Made by a program: the position numbers and the translations under genes
Shown here: positions 10,941 through 20,962 of the stretch, piece by piece
How the letters are laid out: each line of letters begins with the position of its first letter
Position numbering within the stretch: the first letter of the stretch is position 1
The notes under the pieces: generated by a model
What the model saw: only the letters and a program-made list of their open reading frames with translations
What the model was told of the DNA's origin: nothing
The model's database searches: none
NCBI GenBank assembly: GCA_036877525.1
Contig: JAZGTH010000088.1
Coordinates: 1,173,501 to 1,237,500 of the forward strand
Direction of reading: 5' to 3'
Source: Chromobotia macracanthus
Taxonomy: Eukaryota; Chordata; Actinopteri; Cypriniformes; Botiidae
Length of the DNA: 64,000 nucleotides

Positions 10941-11560
10941 TTGTTTCTGAGCTGTGGAGTATCCAGGACACCATGTGTGTGTTGCGTCACGGGTATGTGT
11001 TGGGCCCACGCGCGTTCCAGATACTGGCTCCCAGTAAAACTGTCAGAAGAGAAACTGTGCCACATGCTCGCTACAGTGAAGTGAACCATGCAAGCCCAAA
11101 CACGCAGTTTACACCTGAACACACACACCAGACGCTAAACCCCCATTAGATCCTCACCTTATGTGATAAATCATGATCAGACAGAACGATGTGTCTCTTC
11201 CCTTATCTAAATGGCTAGCTGACGTTTACAAATGTGCTTCTGTACATCCTAAAGCACATTGACACTGAGCTTGAGGCATTGTAAATCTTTCACATTAACA
11301 TCAAGTGCCTCTGTGATTTACACCTGTGGAGAGAGTGGGATTAAGCTTCAACAAGGTGGCTTTTGTATGGTGTCATGTGCTAAAATATGTTGTATTGATT
11401 TCCATTGGGCTTGATAACAGTTATTAAAGAACTCAGAAGTTTAAGAGTAGATGGAACATAACGACGGGTTTGGAGCCAAACTGATTCTCAGCAACTGTGT
11501 AAAACATCCCGGTTTTCAAAGTGAGAATTGCTGTACATTTAGTTAATGTTTATACAAATG

Positions 11561-11790
11561 TTAAAGCTGGAACTTTTGCCTCTCTACTGGCCATCTCTGT
11601 TTAAATCATAAAACTGCAGGTTACTTTACACAATTTCCTCACATATGATGGTGTCAAATGAAGCCAGACTGACATTTCCCAGGAAATCAGACACAACAGC
11701 TCAAATGATAAATCATTATTATAAACTTACTGTTGTGAATCAGGGTAATATAAGGAGATTGTGTTGAACACTAATCTGTTATGGACTGAA
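11561..11790 (-). mobile_element. MITE, family with TIR 'CTGCAATCTGTAACTT', copy 1
   Basis: A diverged copy, inverted relative to the one at 52956. Diagnostic internal match: GTTGTGAATCAGGGTAATATAAGGAGATTGTGTTGAACAC, the reverse complement of the AACACNATCTCCTT..TACCCTGATTCACAACAG block in the other two copies, given here in pieces. The left end is TTAAAGCTGGAACTTTTGCC. Confidence 0.7.
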
Positions 11791-14700
11791 CACTGTATAA
11801 ATTACGGATTACAGGCTTAAGTGAACTGTTTTTGGCCATAACACTTTTAACATTCGCAATAGTGAAGTTTTGTGTGGTTGTGGAGGGCAGTTGTTTGTGA
11901 ATCACAGGATTGTGTGGGGGTGCTGCAGGTGCAGGTCTCCATTGTGGGCAACATGTGGGAGTCCTGAACAAAACACTCATAACATCAGCTTTATGCAGTG
12001 CAGCTCCTGCCTGTGATCATTGTATGTTAGATTGGCCTGGTTAAATAAAGAGATCAGGGTTTCACTGGTTAGCACAGTCCAGTTAAGTCCCAGCTGGTAC
12101 TGTTGATGCCTTGAATTTAACAAGTATGTGGAAAAAAAGCATTTTTTCCAGAAGCAGTTATGTTACATTTAAATGAAGTCATTAGATGAATGTTCTCCAT
12201 GTCAGATTTTTATAGACTGAACTTTGTAGATTAGAGTTTTGCCCTGGACTGCAAATGGCAGCTCTAATACAGTGTATCTAATGCAGATCACTATACAGTG
12301 ATCAGTCTCTTGATTTATTTTTGTTATCTGTCTGATCAGACTGTTTACTAGTCTTGGCTCTGGCTGTTTCATTAGTATGATTATTGGATCACAGCGTTTA
12401 ATATTTGGTTTATTAATCATTTAATGGATTCTTGCTTTGTGTCAGAGTCTGACGTTATAAGGTGGGTCGGATAAGGCCATAGCCGCACCACTCGACTGTC
12501 AGGCTACCGAAATCATTGAACTGCTCACACAGCGCAGTAATCTTTCTTGTCATCTGTCATGTTGTTGTCTTAGCAGTGGGCATACTACATGACATAGTGC
12601 AGACAAGGTGCACAGATTACAAGATCTTTGGCCAAGAGGCCAAAACTGAATGGTATATTCTGAAACAAGCAAAAAGAGAAAATCAGTGTCAATATGAATT
12701 CTTAATATGATTAATTATACTGTTGGATTACAATATATCAAATATAGATTTTATGTGACATACTTTACAAATTATACAAATAAGAAATATCAGACTACCA
12801 ACAAAAATAGGAATTGAATTATGTATTTCACATATTGGATGACCATCCTATTGATTTCCATTTCTTATTATTGCTCTTTTTCAAATTTTACCTCTCCAGT
12901 GTGGAATATTGACCCAGTACATGGTCACTGGTTTGAGACATCAGTTCATTGTCCCCTTTAATTTGTTCTAGTTTGTCTTTGGAAAAGTTATGAAAGGCAA
13001 CAAAGATCTTGTTTTCAGCAGTTCTTCTTGCAGCAGTGGCACTATTCTGTTCTCATGTTTCTCTCATGGTATAAATATGAGCACAGCATCGTCCAATCAA
13101 AAAAAGCCTGCAGAGCAGCAGATTCTCTTCATTCATCTCATTAATTTAATAATCTGACATAAATTACCACCTTCATAAAGGAAATTATGTCATATGTGTG
13201 GTGACTAGTTGTCACATTTTGCCAGAACAGAATTATCTTAGAGACGTAGATGTTCCAAAACAAGGGACAGATTTCATACAAAACTAGACGTGTGACGAGG
13301 TTTCAAATGTGTCATGGAAAAATGGCTCCCCTTAAATGTGTAAGTACACTGTCACCATGTTTGAATTTTGTTAAATTTGTAAGGGAGAGAAGAGAATTTA
13401 GAGACGCACAAAATCACCATGTGCTGGGAACTGCACACAGGGAAACTCTGACAATCATCTATAATTCTGTCATCTGTGGCATGCCGATTTTCTGTTGAAG
13501 TAGTGTTAGTGCTGGCCTGAGATGACCACACAGTCTAATATAAACAGTTTTGATGATTTGTTTGTGTTCTGCAGGTTTCATGTAATAATACTGCAGTCAC
13601 TAGTCAACATCAGCACCAGTATACGAGACTGCACTGAGGGGTTAAATAGGAACAATGTAACAGACTGAACTGTTCACTACACATCAGAACAAGCAACAAA
13701 ATGGCTGACATATCACATATGAATTTAGCCATGTCTTAGCTTTGTGTGTTAGATTCACATTTAGTTTGAGTGTATGTGTAGTATGTTTATATGATCTTCA
13801 GTTTATTTGTGTGTATGCAGGTAACGCGTGTGAGAGTTCACGTAATTGTTATTAAACATGCTTTTGTTTATGTGTGCTGTGCAAGACAGATGTGGAGCCA
13901 TGTCTCAGAAGTGAGATTAATATGAATTATTATTAATAATTATGCAATTATGCAATGGCACTTTAAAAGTAAACATCAGCTTAGTGTTTTGTTCCTTGTG
14001 CTCATCTCACATCTTATAATCTTTATGGGATAAAGTACTTTCAGTATAAAATAATTTAGTAGGGCGTCAGAATTGTGTTCTGTTTTGATCATTCAGAACG
14101 ATCAATGCAAATACTGTAGTTAAAGTGAGTCACTGCTTCATATTTAGTAAACGTGTTTGTGTGTGCGAGGGCACATTTGTCTGTGTGTGAAGCGAGTGTT
14201 AATGTGTGTTTTATGTAATGCAGCATGGTCTGTTTGGTAACAAAAGTGGTGACACTGAAAATTGGGTTACCATGGAGACAGAATTTTCCCACTTTTTGTG
14301 CTCAGGCAAACCTCTCTTCCATTTTTCTTTACTCATTTCTTGATTTCATCTTCATTTAGTCAATCAGGTCATCAGATTTCCTCACTATCGATGCTGCCGT
14401 GCTGTATCTTGTAGTAATTTGGTTTATTCTGTTTACTCTGAGTTTGAATTAAAATGTACTAATGTCCTGTCCTACTAATATCATACAACAATCAATATCA
14501 ATACAATATCATCCAATCATGCAAGTTTGTTTGCAGATTTTGTTGAGATTTGTGTTGCAAATCCAAGCAATTCAAGTAAATGCCTCATGTTTACTAATGA
14601 AGTTTCTTCTAGTTGCCAAGACAACATTGGTGTATACAGTAACTTTCCTCAAAAGGAAATCTGTTTGAAATGTATTAGCTTTTCTCAGCTGTAAAATTGG

Positions 14701-15277
14701 TTTATTATAGGTGTTTTAGATAATTACCTGTGATTCTCTTTCCAAGTCAGTTCTGGACTCTTATGTAAACAACTACTAATTTGACCCAGTTTAACTTTGC
14801 ACAGGGGCTGATTTAATACATTGTAAATAAGCGGTTGTGTGTCTTTGAGTGATTCACTCACATCATAAATAAAACATCTTTTTTAATAAGTGTGTTACAA
14901 ACACTGGAGCTTTTATACTGTTTCCATGCCCACACAGCAGGCTACAAATAAGGCATAAAGATGCTTCTATTTAACAGCGTATTGCTGAATGAGTGGTTAT
15001 TAGAAATAGCCTTCCAAAACTGCTCATCTGTTCTGTTTAGATGTTTAATGATGAAATTGTATGCACAAGGTCAGTTCAGTCTGTTAAAATCACAATATTT
15101 AATAGACAGAACATAAAACTAGAACTTTCTGTGGACACTTAATGAGATCTAAAAACATTAACTAATGTCAACTTGTCACTATTGCTTAACACACAATGAC
15201 AATGATCCTAAAACTATTTAATAAATTGATCATGATTGTTGAAAGCGTTTCCACAAAGGGGTGACTTCAACTATAAA
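11791..15277. other. Intergenic DNA, no gene seen
   Basis: Ordinary AT-rich sequence. The short open frames have no splice context or recognisable domains. Confidence 0.55.
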
Positions 15278-15512
15278 GTCAGTTTTTTAGACATTGTATG
15301 AACGTTATTGCTTGGTTATAAGAACATTATTCAAACATTTTTCCAATTCTGTAACTTAAAGCATTCCACTAACAATAAGAATAATGTTTCTGAAATATGA
15401 TATAACATTAAAAATGTGTTCTACTAATGTTGCAGCAAGAACATTTTGATAACTTAAAAAACAATTAGAAAATGTTAGTCAACAATCTGAGAATGTTCTT
15501 TGCTGGCTGAGG
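15278..15512 (+). mobile_element. MITE-like repeat, family 'GTTGTAAGAACGTT'
   Basis: Shares the ordered blocks TTATTGCTTGGTTATAAGAAC..CATTCCACTAAC..GTTCTACTAATGTTGCAGCAAGAAC..GATAACTT..AATGTTAGTCAAC..GAGAATGTTC with copies at 34668, 41747, 43468, 51064 and 58055. It is non-coding and about 235 bp here. Confidence 0.75.
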
Positions 15513-16199
15513 TTCATGCAGAGTTCCACCTTCAGAAACAATGTGTGTAATGTAGACTGTAACCCTGTGTAGATTATTATAAGTTTGATTATAAGTTTAG
15601 GGTGGGCTCAGGAATGTGGAATGTATTTATCTTGGTATGGAATGTCTGAACAAACAGAACAAGTATAAATGTTTATAAAGCATGCATTGTAATGCACTTA
15701 TGGTTTATTGTTAAGATGTTCTGTCTATGTAGGACTGTACATCTATGTAGTGTGTCATCTAAAGAAAATGTTCTGGGAGCCAGTAAAATAAGGTATGTAT
15801 GAAGACAAGAATCAGGCTGGTTAGTCGAGATGGTGAATAAAAGCTGTGCAAAGCGCCGCCACATTACATAATCTTAAACGAGGTTAACATTTGCAATAAC
15901 TTAAATGTTCATGCAACTCTCTCTCTCTCTCTCTATATATATAGTTATTGGATGCATTACTTTGCGTCACTGGTTTATCTGCACAGCGACCAATCGCATC
16001 CGATCTGATGTGTTGTCATAATCTGAAGTTTGAATGACTTTAAATAGACTCGTGTTAAAGCAGTTTTCTTTTGACTGAGTGAATGATCACAGCAGTTAAA
16101 GGCATAAAATCATTTCATTTGATTGCAGGAGCATCACTGGAGAAATCCTACAGAGAAATGACACAGCCGGGAGCGTCAGACTCAGAATAATTCTGCCGC
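15513..16199. other. Intergenic DNA upstream of the CpG block
   Basis: No gene seen. A (CT)n/(AT)n microsatellite lies at 15917-15943. Confidence 0.5.
15917..15943. repeat. (CT)n(AT)n compound microsatellite
   Basis: CT dinucleotides run directly into AT dinucleotides. Confidence 0.85.
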
Positions 16200-16378
16200 A
16201 AACAGAGCAACCCACAATCTCACTTTTATCGAGACGGTCCGTTCACTTCCTATAACGTGTGGACGCGACGTGCTGTTGCGGGAAGAGGCTTGTGCACGGA
16301 GGCGTCGCGGGGTTGTGCCGCGCGTCTGGTGCGCGGGCACTGTTAGAGGTTCTCATTATGAGTTTGTAGAAAGAAAAG

Positions 16379-16524
16379 ATGTGAGAGATGATGTGAGAGA
16401 TGATGTGAGATGATGTGAGATGATGTGAGATGATGTGAGATGATGTGAGAGATGATGATGTGAGATGATGTAGAGATGAGTGATGAGAGATGATGTGAGA
16501 TGATGTGAGATGATGTGAGAGATG
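16379..16524. repeat. Minisatellite of GATGTGAGAT units
   Basis: About 140 bp of imperfect 10-bp units (GATGTGAGAT) with some 12-bp variants carrying an extra GA, at the 5' side of the CpG block. Confidence 0.9.
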
Positions 16525-17235
16525 CGAGGCGGAGAGCCTGTGTACCTTTACGAGACTCGCGGGCTGCGCGTCTGTGAAGTTGCGCGGCTGTAATAACGCG
16601 CCCGAGGACGCACGACTAGATGTTGATTTCTTTTCACTGATCGCATGATTGTTCTTCCTCACGGACACGTAACAGTACCGCGTCCCTCTAAAACACGCGC
16701 GTGACAGCGAGCCGGTGACAGCGGCGCGTGGGAGGCACCGGCGCAGAGGAGTCCGTCCACAACAGACCTCGTCCCCGTTACCGATTCACCGGCGGGGGTC
16801 CTGCAGGGAGACGCGGACCTGTTTCACGATCGGCTTCACTGCGGAAAGCGCTCGAGCCGCAGAAATAAAAGGCGTTTGGATTTCCACAGAAGCGCGTAAC
16901 ATCGTCTTCCCTTCCCTGGAGAGTCGCTTCAGGAGCGCTGGCGGCCGACACGGGCACACCGACGGAATGACGCCGTTACCAGCGCTGAAATGACGGGTTT
17001 GTTTATAAAGAAGAGCGCAGGTTATACAATGAAGAGCGGGACACGCTGTGGTTCCTCACGGGGACGCTGGTCGTGTATCCGGACATCAGGTGAGATGTTT
17101 CACTTTATCAAACGTGCGCCTCGCGTTTGAAGGATCGCCCGGTTGTTTTTGTGGCGGGAGAAATGATGCGCAACACCTGCTGCGCGCCCTACATAGAGAC
17201 AACCCGAGCGCGCGCGAGGGGAACGGCACAGCGGG

Positions 17236-17309
17236 CGTCATTTACACGCCCGGCGTCATTTACACGCCCGGCGTCATTTAACACGCCCGGCGTCATTTAA
17301 CACGCCCGG
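17236..17309. repeat. Four tandem 18/19-bp units in the grin2a CpG block
   Basis: Units of CGTCATTTACACGCCCGG (18 bp, copies 1-2 at 17236 and 17254) and the same with one extra A (19 bp, copies 3-4 at 17272 and 17291). Each unit contains CGTCA, the half-site of a cAMP response element. Confidence 0.95.
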
Positions 17310-18825
17310 GGCGCTCACCCACCTGCTGCTGACTCGCGGTGCTCTGCTCGCCGGGCTGCTCGTCTCTTTGCTTGCACACATTCATGCTCAGCGGCGCTTG
17401 TGTTCTGCTCTGAGGATGTTGGTTGACTTTCTTTCAGGACGTTGAACACTGAAGCTCCCGTCAAGCTCTGAACATGCGCCGGGAAACGCGTCAGGACATC
17501 AGCGCGGATGCCGTTCACAAGACGCCGCTCCGGGTCTCGGACGGCACGTTTCAATCTCGCCGCGTTTTCTTCACCGACTGCTCGTGACACGCGAGGTAAG
17601 AAATCGAGCTCCGGTAACGGGGCGAGCCGACAGGGGCCGCCGTTGCTTCGCGGCTTTCGGCGAAACGGGGAATGGGGGACTTGCAGATTTGGGTGCAGTC
17701 ACGTTGTCCAAACACATTTTTGATGTTTTCCTCTCGCTCAGGCCTGAAATAGTTTCTCCTGCATAAGAGGATCCAGTTTTAGAAGCTTAAATATTCGCAA
17801 ACGTCCCCCCCCCCTCAATGCACACAGACGCCTGCATGTAGACAAATGATACGATGACCTTATCTGAAAACTGAAGTGTGTAACATTACATTTGCTGTGT
17901 TGGGTCAGCTCTTTTAAGGAATGTTTTAAGGAATGCTGTGAGAGAATATGTATGTCGGGGAAGTGTTTATTTTGAGAGTACTTATAACTGTTGACCCCCA
18001 ACACACATCCACGCAGTCAAACTCAGAAATCCACCCACAGCTCCACACTCACTTGTGAAGAGAAGTGATCTTACCAGTGATGTTCTGCTAACAGAGCGGC
18101 TGATCTGTGCCAGGCACTTTACACTCTGGTTTTTAAATTATGAAATGTGGATATGACAGACCATCAAACTGTGGTCGGTATTCCTTTGGGCATACACTCA
18201 GACATGACGTTCAAACTTGCTCATATCAGCAAGACGTTTCTGGCATTGCTAAAATTTTGACAGGTAAACTGCTAAGAGGTTTTATTTGTTTGTGTGTTAG
18301 TAAAAACTGTCTTTACAATGAACATTGGCTGTCTTTCAGTTGTATTTTGCAAGGTTAGGTTGTAGGTTGGTCACTGATGTGGCTGAAGACATTACACACT
18401 GTGTAATTGTCTAACAAATCTTACAGATGTATGCAGAACAAATGGAAGTGATGCATTTGCAAACGTTAAGTGCTATTCCGGGTTGGGCTGAGGGGCATGG
18501 GTGTTTTGGTTGGCTAGCTCTGCAAGTATGCCAATTACAGACATTAGTGAGTGTACTAAATGAGGAAGTTACAGGGGCAACAGAGCACAGTCTGTCTCTG
18601 GAATCTCTGATGTGCTTATTGAGGCCTGATCTGCTTTTGAACCCTCACAAACAACCAGTACAACCATCAAGAAAGCAATTAGGGTAATTGTGATTGGCAC
18701 TAACTCAAAAGAAAAGCTGAGAACCTAAAACAAGCCTAAAAATCTTGCATGTTAGAAAAACAAATTTCATGTCCATGTTACTTTTCAACTGCTTGTATAT
18801 AAACACTTGCATTCAGTCGGCAATA

Positions 18826-18897
18826 CTCCAGGGTAGGAATGTTTTCTTACCCTGGAGAATGTTTTCTTACCAGTCCTCTGTCTTGCTGAGGACTGGT
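18826..18897. repeat. Two adjacent perfect inverted repeats (hairpins) with a 14-bp direct repeat
   Basis: Stem 1 is CTCCAGGGTA (18826-18835) with TACCCTGGAG (18848-18857), loop 12 nt. Stem 2 is ACCAGTCCTC (18869-18878) with GAGGACTGGT (18888-18897), loop 9 nt. AATGTTTTCTTACC is directly repeated at 18838 and 18858. Function unknown. Confidence 0.8.
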
Positions 18898-20279
18898 CTT
18901 GTATAATGGTAATATTTACAACAGCTAAGGGTAGAACATTCTTACTGCATTGTTCATTGCTGTGCACCCCAAACAAACTCACAAAGCTCACCCGAGCCTG
19001 TGGGGTTTATTTCATGTTATTGATAAATTACATGCCCTGGCAAACATACACTATATACTTGTGCGTCCTGTTTATGTCAGTTTTGGGTAACCAAGTTAAC
19101 CTATACAAGTCTCACTATATTTTACAGTGTCTGTTACGTGCACTAAGTGTAGTAACAGCAGTAAAATATGCATACTTACTAGCAACTTAAACCCTAACCC
19201 TAAGTATGTTGTTAGTCTTCTGAATATTTACCATCAGTGGTTGGTGACTATGAACCAAAACAACACTTGTCAAAGCTTGTCAGTGAATGAAATAGAGGTG
19301 CAAACATGACTGATGACTGATTTCCGGGAAAGAAAGACGTATCCTGTGACATTTCTGGAAACTTTTATTAAAAAGCAAAAGTGAGCAACTGAGTTACCTT
19401 CCCTCTTTAGCCAAACTCAGAAATAACTCCATCAGACAGGCAAAAATATAAAGTAATAATAAATAAGTAAATAAATAAAGTAATGGAGCAGCGGTCAAAT
19501 CAGTCAGCAGAACAGCGGGATTCTTATCCTGACTGACTGCGGGGCTGCAGGCTGTGCACAATGGTGAATGGTGACCCTGCCTATAGAAAAGACCAGCTTG
19601 AATGTTCTGCGTTTTTGGGAAACATTTATTTAATCCAGTGGTTTCTAAAGGATGAGGAACCACTTCTTAACTCGATGTACAACAACTAACTCCATACAAA
19701 AAAACAGACTTTTCCATTCAGTCTCTTGAGTTTGAACCATCTTTGAACAGCTGACATCAGCACACTTACATTTAGCCATGTGTCAGCTGTTCTTCACTCA
19801 TGAAGTTATAATGCATTACAGTTAGTGCATAAATTCATCAATTATTACTGTAAATTAAGAGACAGCCACACTAGCCATCTGGAGTCATGCAAGCATCAAA
19901 CGCAGCCCAGAACTGAAATAAACTATTGAAGAGTGCCATCAGTTAAGCAGGCCTTTTAAATAAAGCTGCACTGATAATATTGAAAGATGGCTGGATAGTA
20001 CATCAGCGTTAACTGGTTGTAAGTGAACCACTGTTCCATTAAACTGTTTAGACTGATTGAAAAGAATTGGCTTGAAATGATTAAGTAGTTGAACAGAAGC
20101 CATCTTAACCTTTAAAAGCTTGTCTTGCGTATTCACTTCCCATTTCTCTTTGCTGTCCACTCACTGAAACTTTAATTTATGAGTAAATGAATGGTTTAGA
20201 TTGCGTTACTCTATTGGTTCTAGAAGCTTTGAAGACATGATTTGGAGTGTCAGTGTTTTGCATTTCTAGGTCTTGCATT

Positions 20280-20497
20280 CTTAAGTAAAGGTTCTAATAA
20301 GTTCTTCACAGCAATGCCATAGAAGAATCATTTTTGGTTTCCCAAAGAACCATTCAGTCAAAAACCTTTCTTAACTTTTTATAGGCTAAAGAACTTTTTC
20401 CACTATAAAAAACCTTTTGTGAAACAGAAAGGTTCTATGGATGTTAAAGGTTATTTATGGAGCCATACAGACAAAAATAGTTCTACGGCATTGTGGA
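20280..20497 (+). mobile_element. MITE-like repeat, family 'AGTTCTTCACAGYRATGCCAT', copy 1
   Basis: Blocks GTTCTTCACAGCAATGCCAT, CCCAAAGAACCATTCAGTC, AAACCTTT and GAAAGGTTCTATGG match copies at 47900 and 51785. The element ends about 70 bp before the acceptor of the start-codon exon of grin2a. Confidence 0.75.
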
Positions 20498-20566
20498 CCA
20501 TCGTTGTGGACCAGGAGTGTATGATCAGCCAAATGTAACTTGTTTTCCAATGTCTCAACCACACAG

Positions 20567-20962
20567 GGGCTGAAGCTGGGAATGATGGGAGCTGGCATCT
20601 GGTTCACACTCTTATGGGCTCTTCTGGGATGGTGTCGGGCAGCAGAAAAGCCTCCGTCTCTGAGCGTGGCTGTGATTTTAGGCCAGGCCCCTGCGGTGTC
20701 GGAATCAGTGCTGCGTCCAGTGCGTGGGATTGGAGCGCCACTGGATGTGACTGTTCTCAGTGTCCAGGTGAACCAGACAGACCCAGGCAGCATGCTCACA
20801 CACCTTTGTGAGCTCATGGCCCGTCAGAGACTGCATGGGCTAATCTATGGAGACGGAACGGATCAGGAAGCTGTAGCACAGATGCTGGACTTCGTTTCTT
20901 CTCAGACATTCATGCCCATACTGGGAATTCACGGGGGCTCGGCCATGACCATGGCAGAGAAG
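20567..20962 (+). CDS. grin2a: grin2a coding exon 1 (start codon, signal peptide, start of amino-terminal domain)
   Basis: Acceptor CCACACAG ends at 20566; donor GAGAAG|GTAAGC follows 20962. Translation starts at ATG 20582 (tandem ATGATG), giving residues 1-127; 20567-20581 is 5' UTR. Residues 1-20 form a hydrophobic signal peptide (GIWFTLLWALLGWCRA). The amino-terminal domain begins EKPPSLSVAVILG; VNQTDP is a conserved N-glycosylation site and DTDQEAVAQ-type sequence (GTDQEAVAQMLDF) is typical of GluN2A. His117 in GIHGG aligns with the zinc ligand His128 of human GluN2A, while human His44 is replaced by Pro37. The exon ends in phase 0. The open frame continues upstream only by a TTG codon inside the intron, so ATG 20582 is preferred. 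Confidence 0.93.

Larger units (their letters stand above)
8591..11560. other. Intergenic DNA, no gene seen
   Basis: A 142-codon frame at 8616-9044 is low-complexity (TG/CT-rich), ends in an (AG)n run and shows no domain, so I do not call it. Microsatellites (AG)n at 9002-9024 and (TG)11 at 10919-10940 are present. Nothing else can be supported. Confidence 0.6.
16200..17650 (+). promoter_or_regulatory. grin2a: CpG-rich promoter and 5' non-coding exon region of grin2a (probable)
   Basis: A sharp rise in GC and CpG marks this block, the only such block of this size in the window. It lies about 3 kb upstream of the start-codon exon of grin2a, on the same strand. Two strong donors are visible: CATCAG|GTGAGA (GT at 17090) and GCGAG|GTAAGA (GT at 17596). 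Either could join the acceptor ending at 20566. GRIN2A genes normally begin with non-coding 5' exons and long GC-rich leaders. The exact start site and exon set need transcript data. Two tandem-repeat arrays sit inside the block. Confidence 0.6.
17596..20566 (+). other. grin2a: Intron between grin2a 5' exon and start-codon exon (inferred)
   Basis: If the donor at 17596 is used, this is the 5' UTR intron. It contains a pair of perfect 10-bp hairpins (18826-18897) and a MITE copy at 20280-20497 close to the acceptor. No other gene is seen. Confidence 0.5.

Noticed and set aside
16243..16668. 141-codon minus ORF with SSHIISHHL repeats
   Set aside because: It is the translation of the GATGTGAGAT minisatellite in a GC-rich promoter block.
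19185..19205. Interstitial telomere
   Set aside because: Only about two CCCTAA units; expected by chance.
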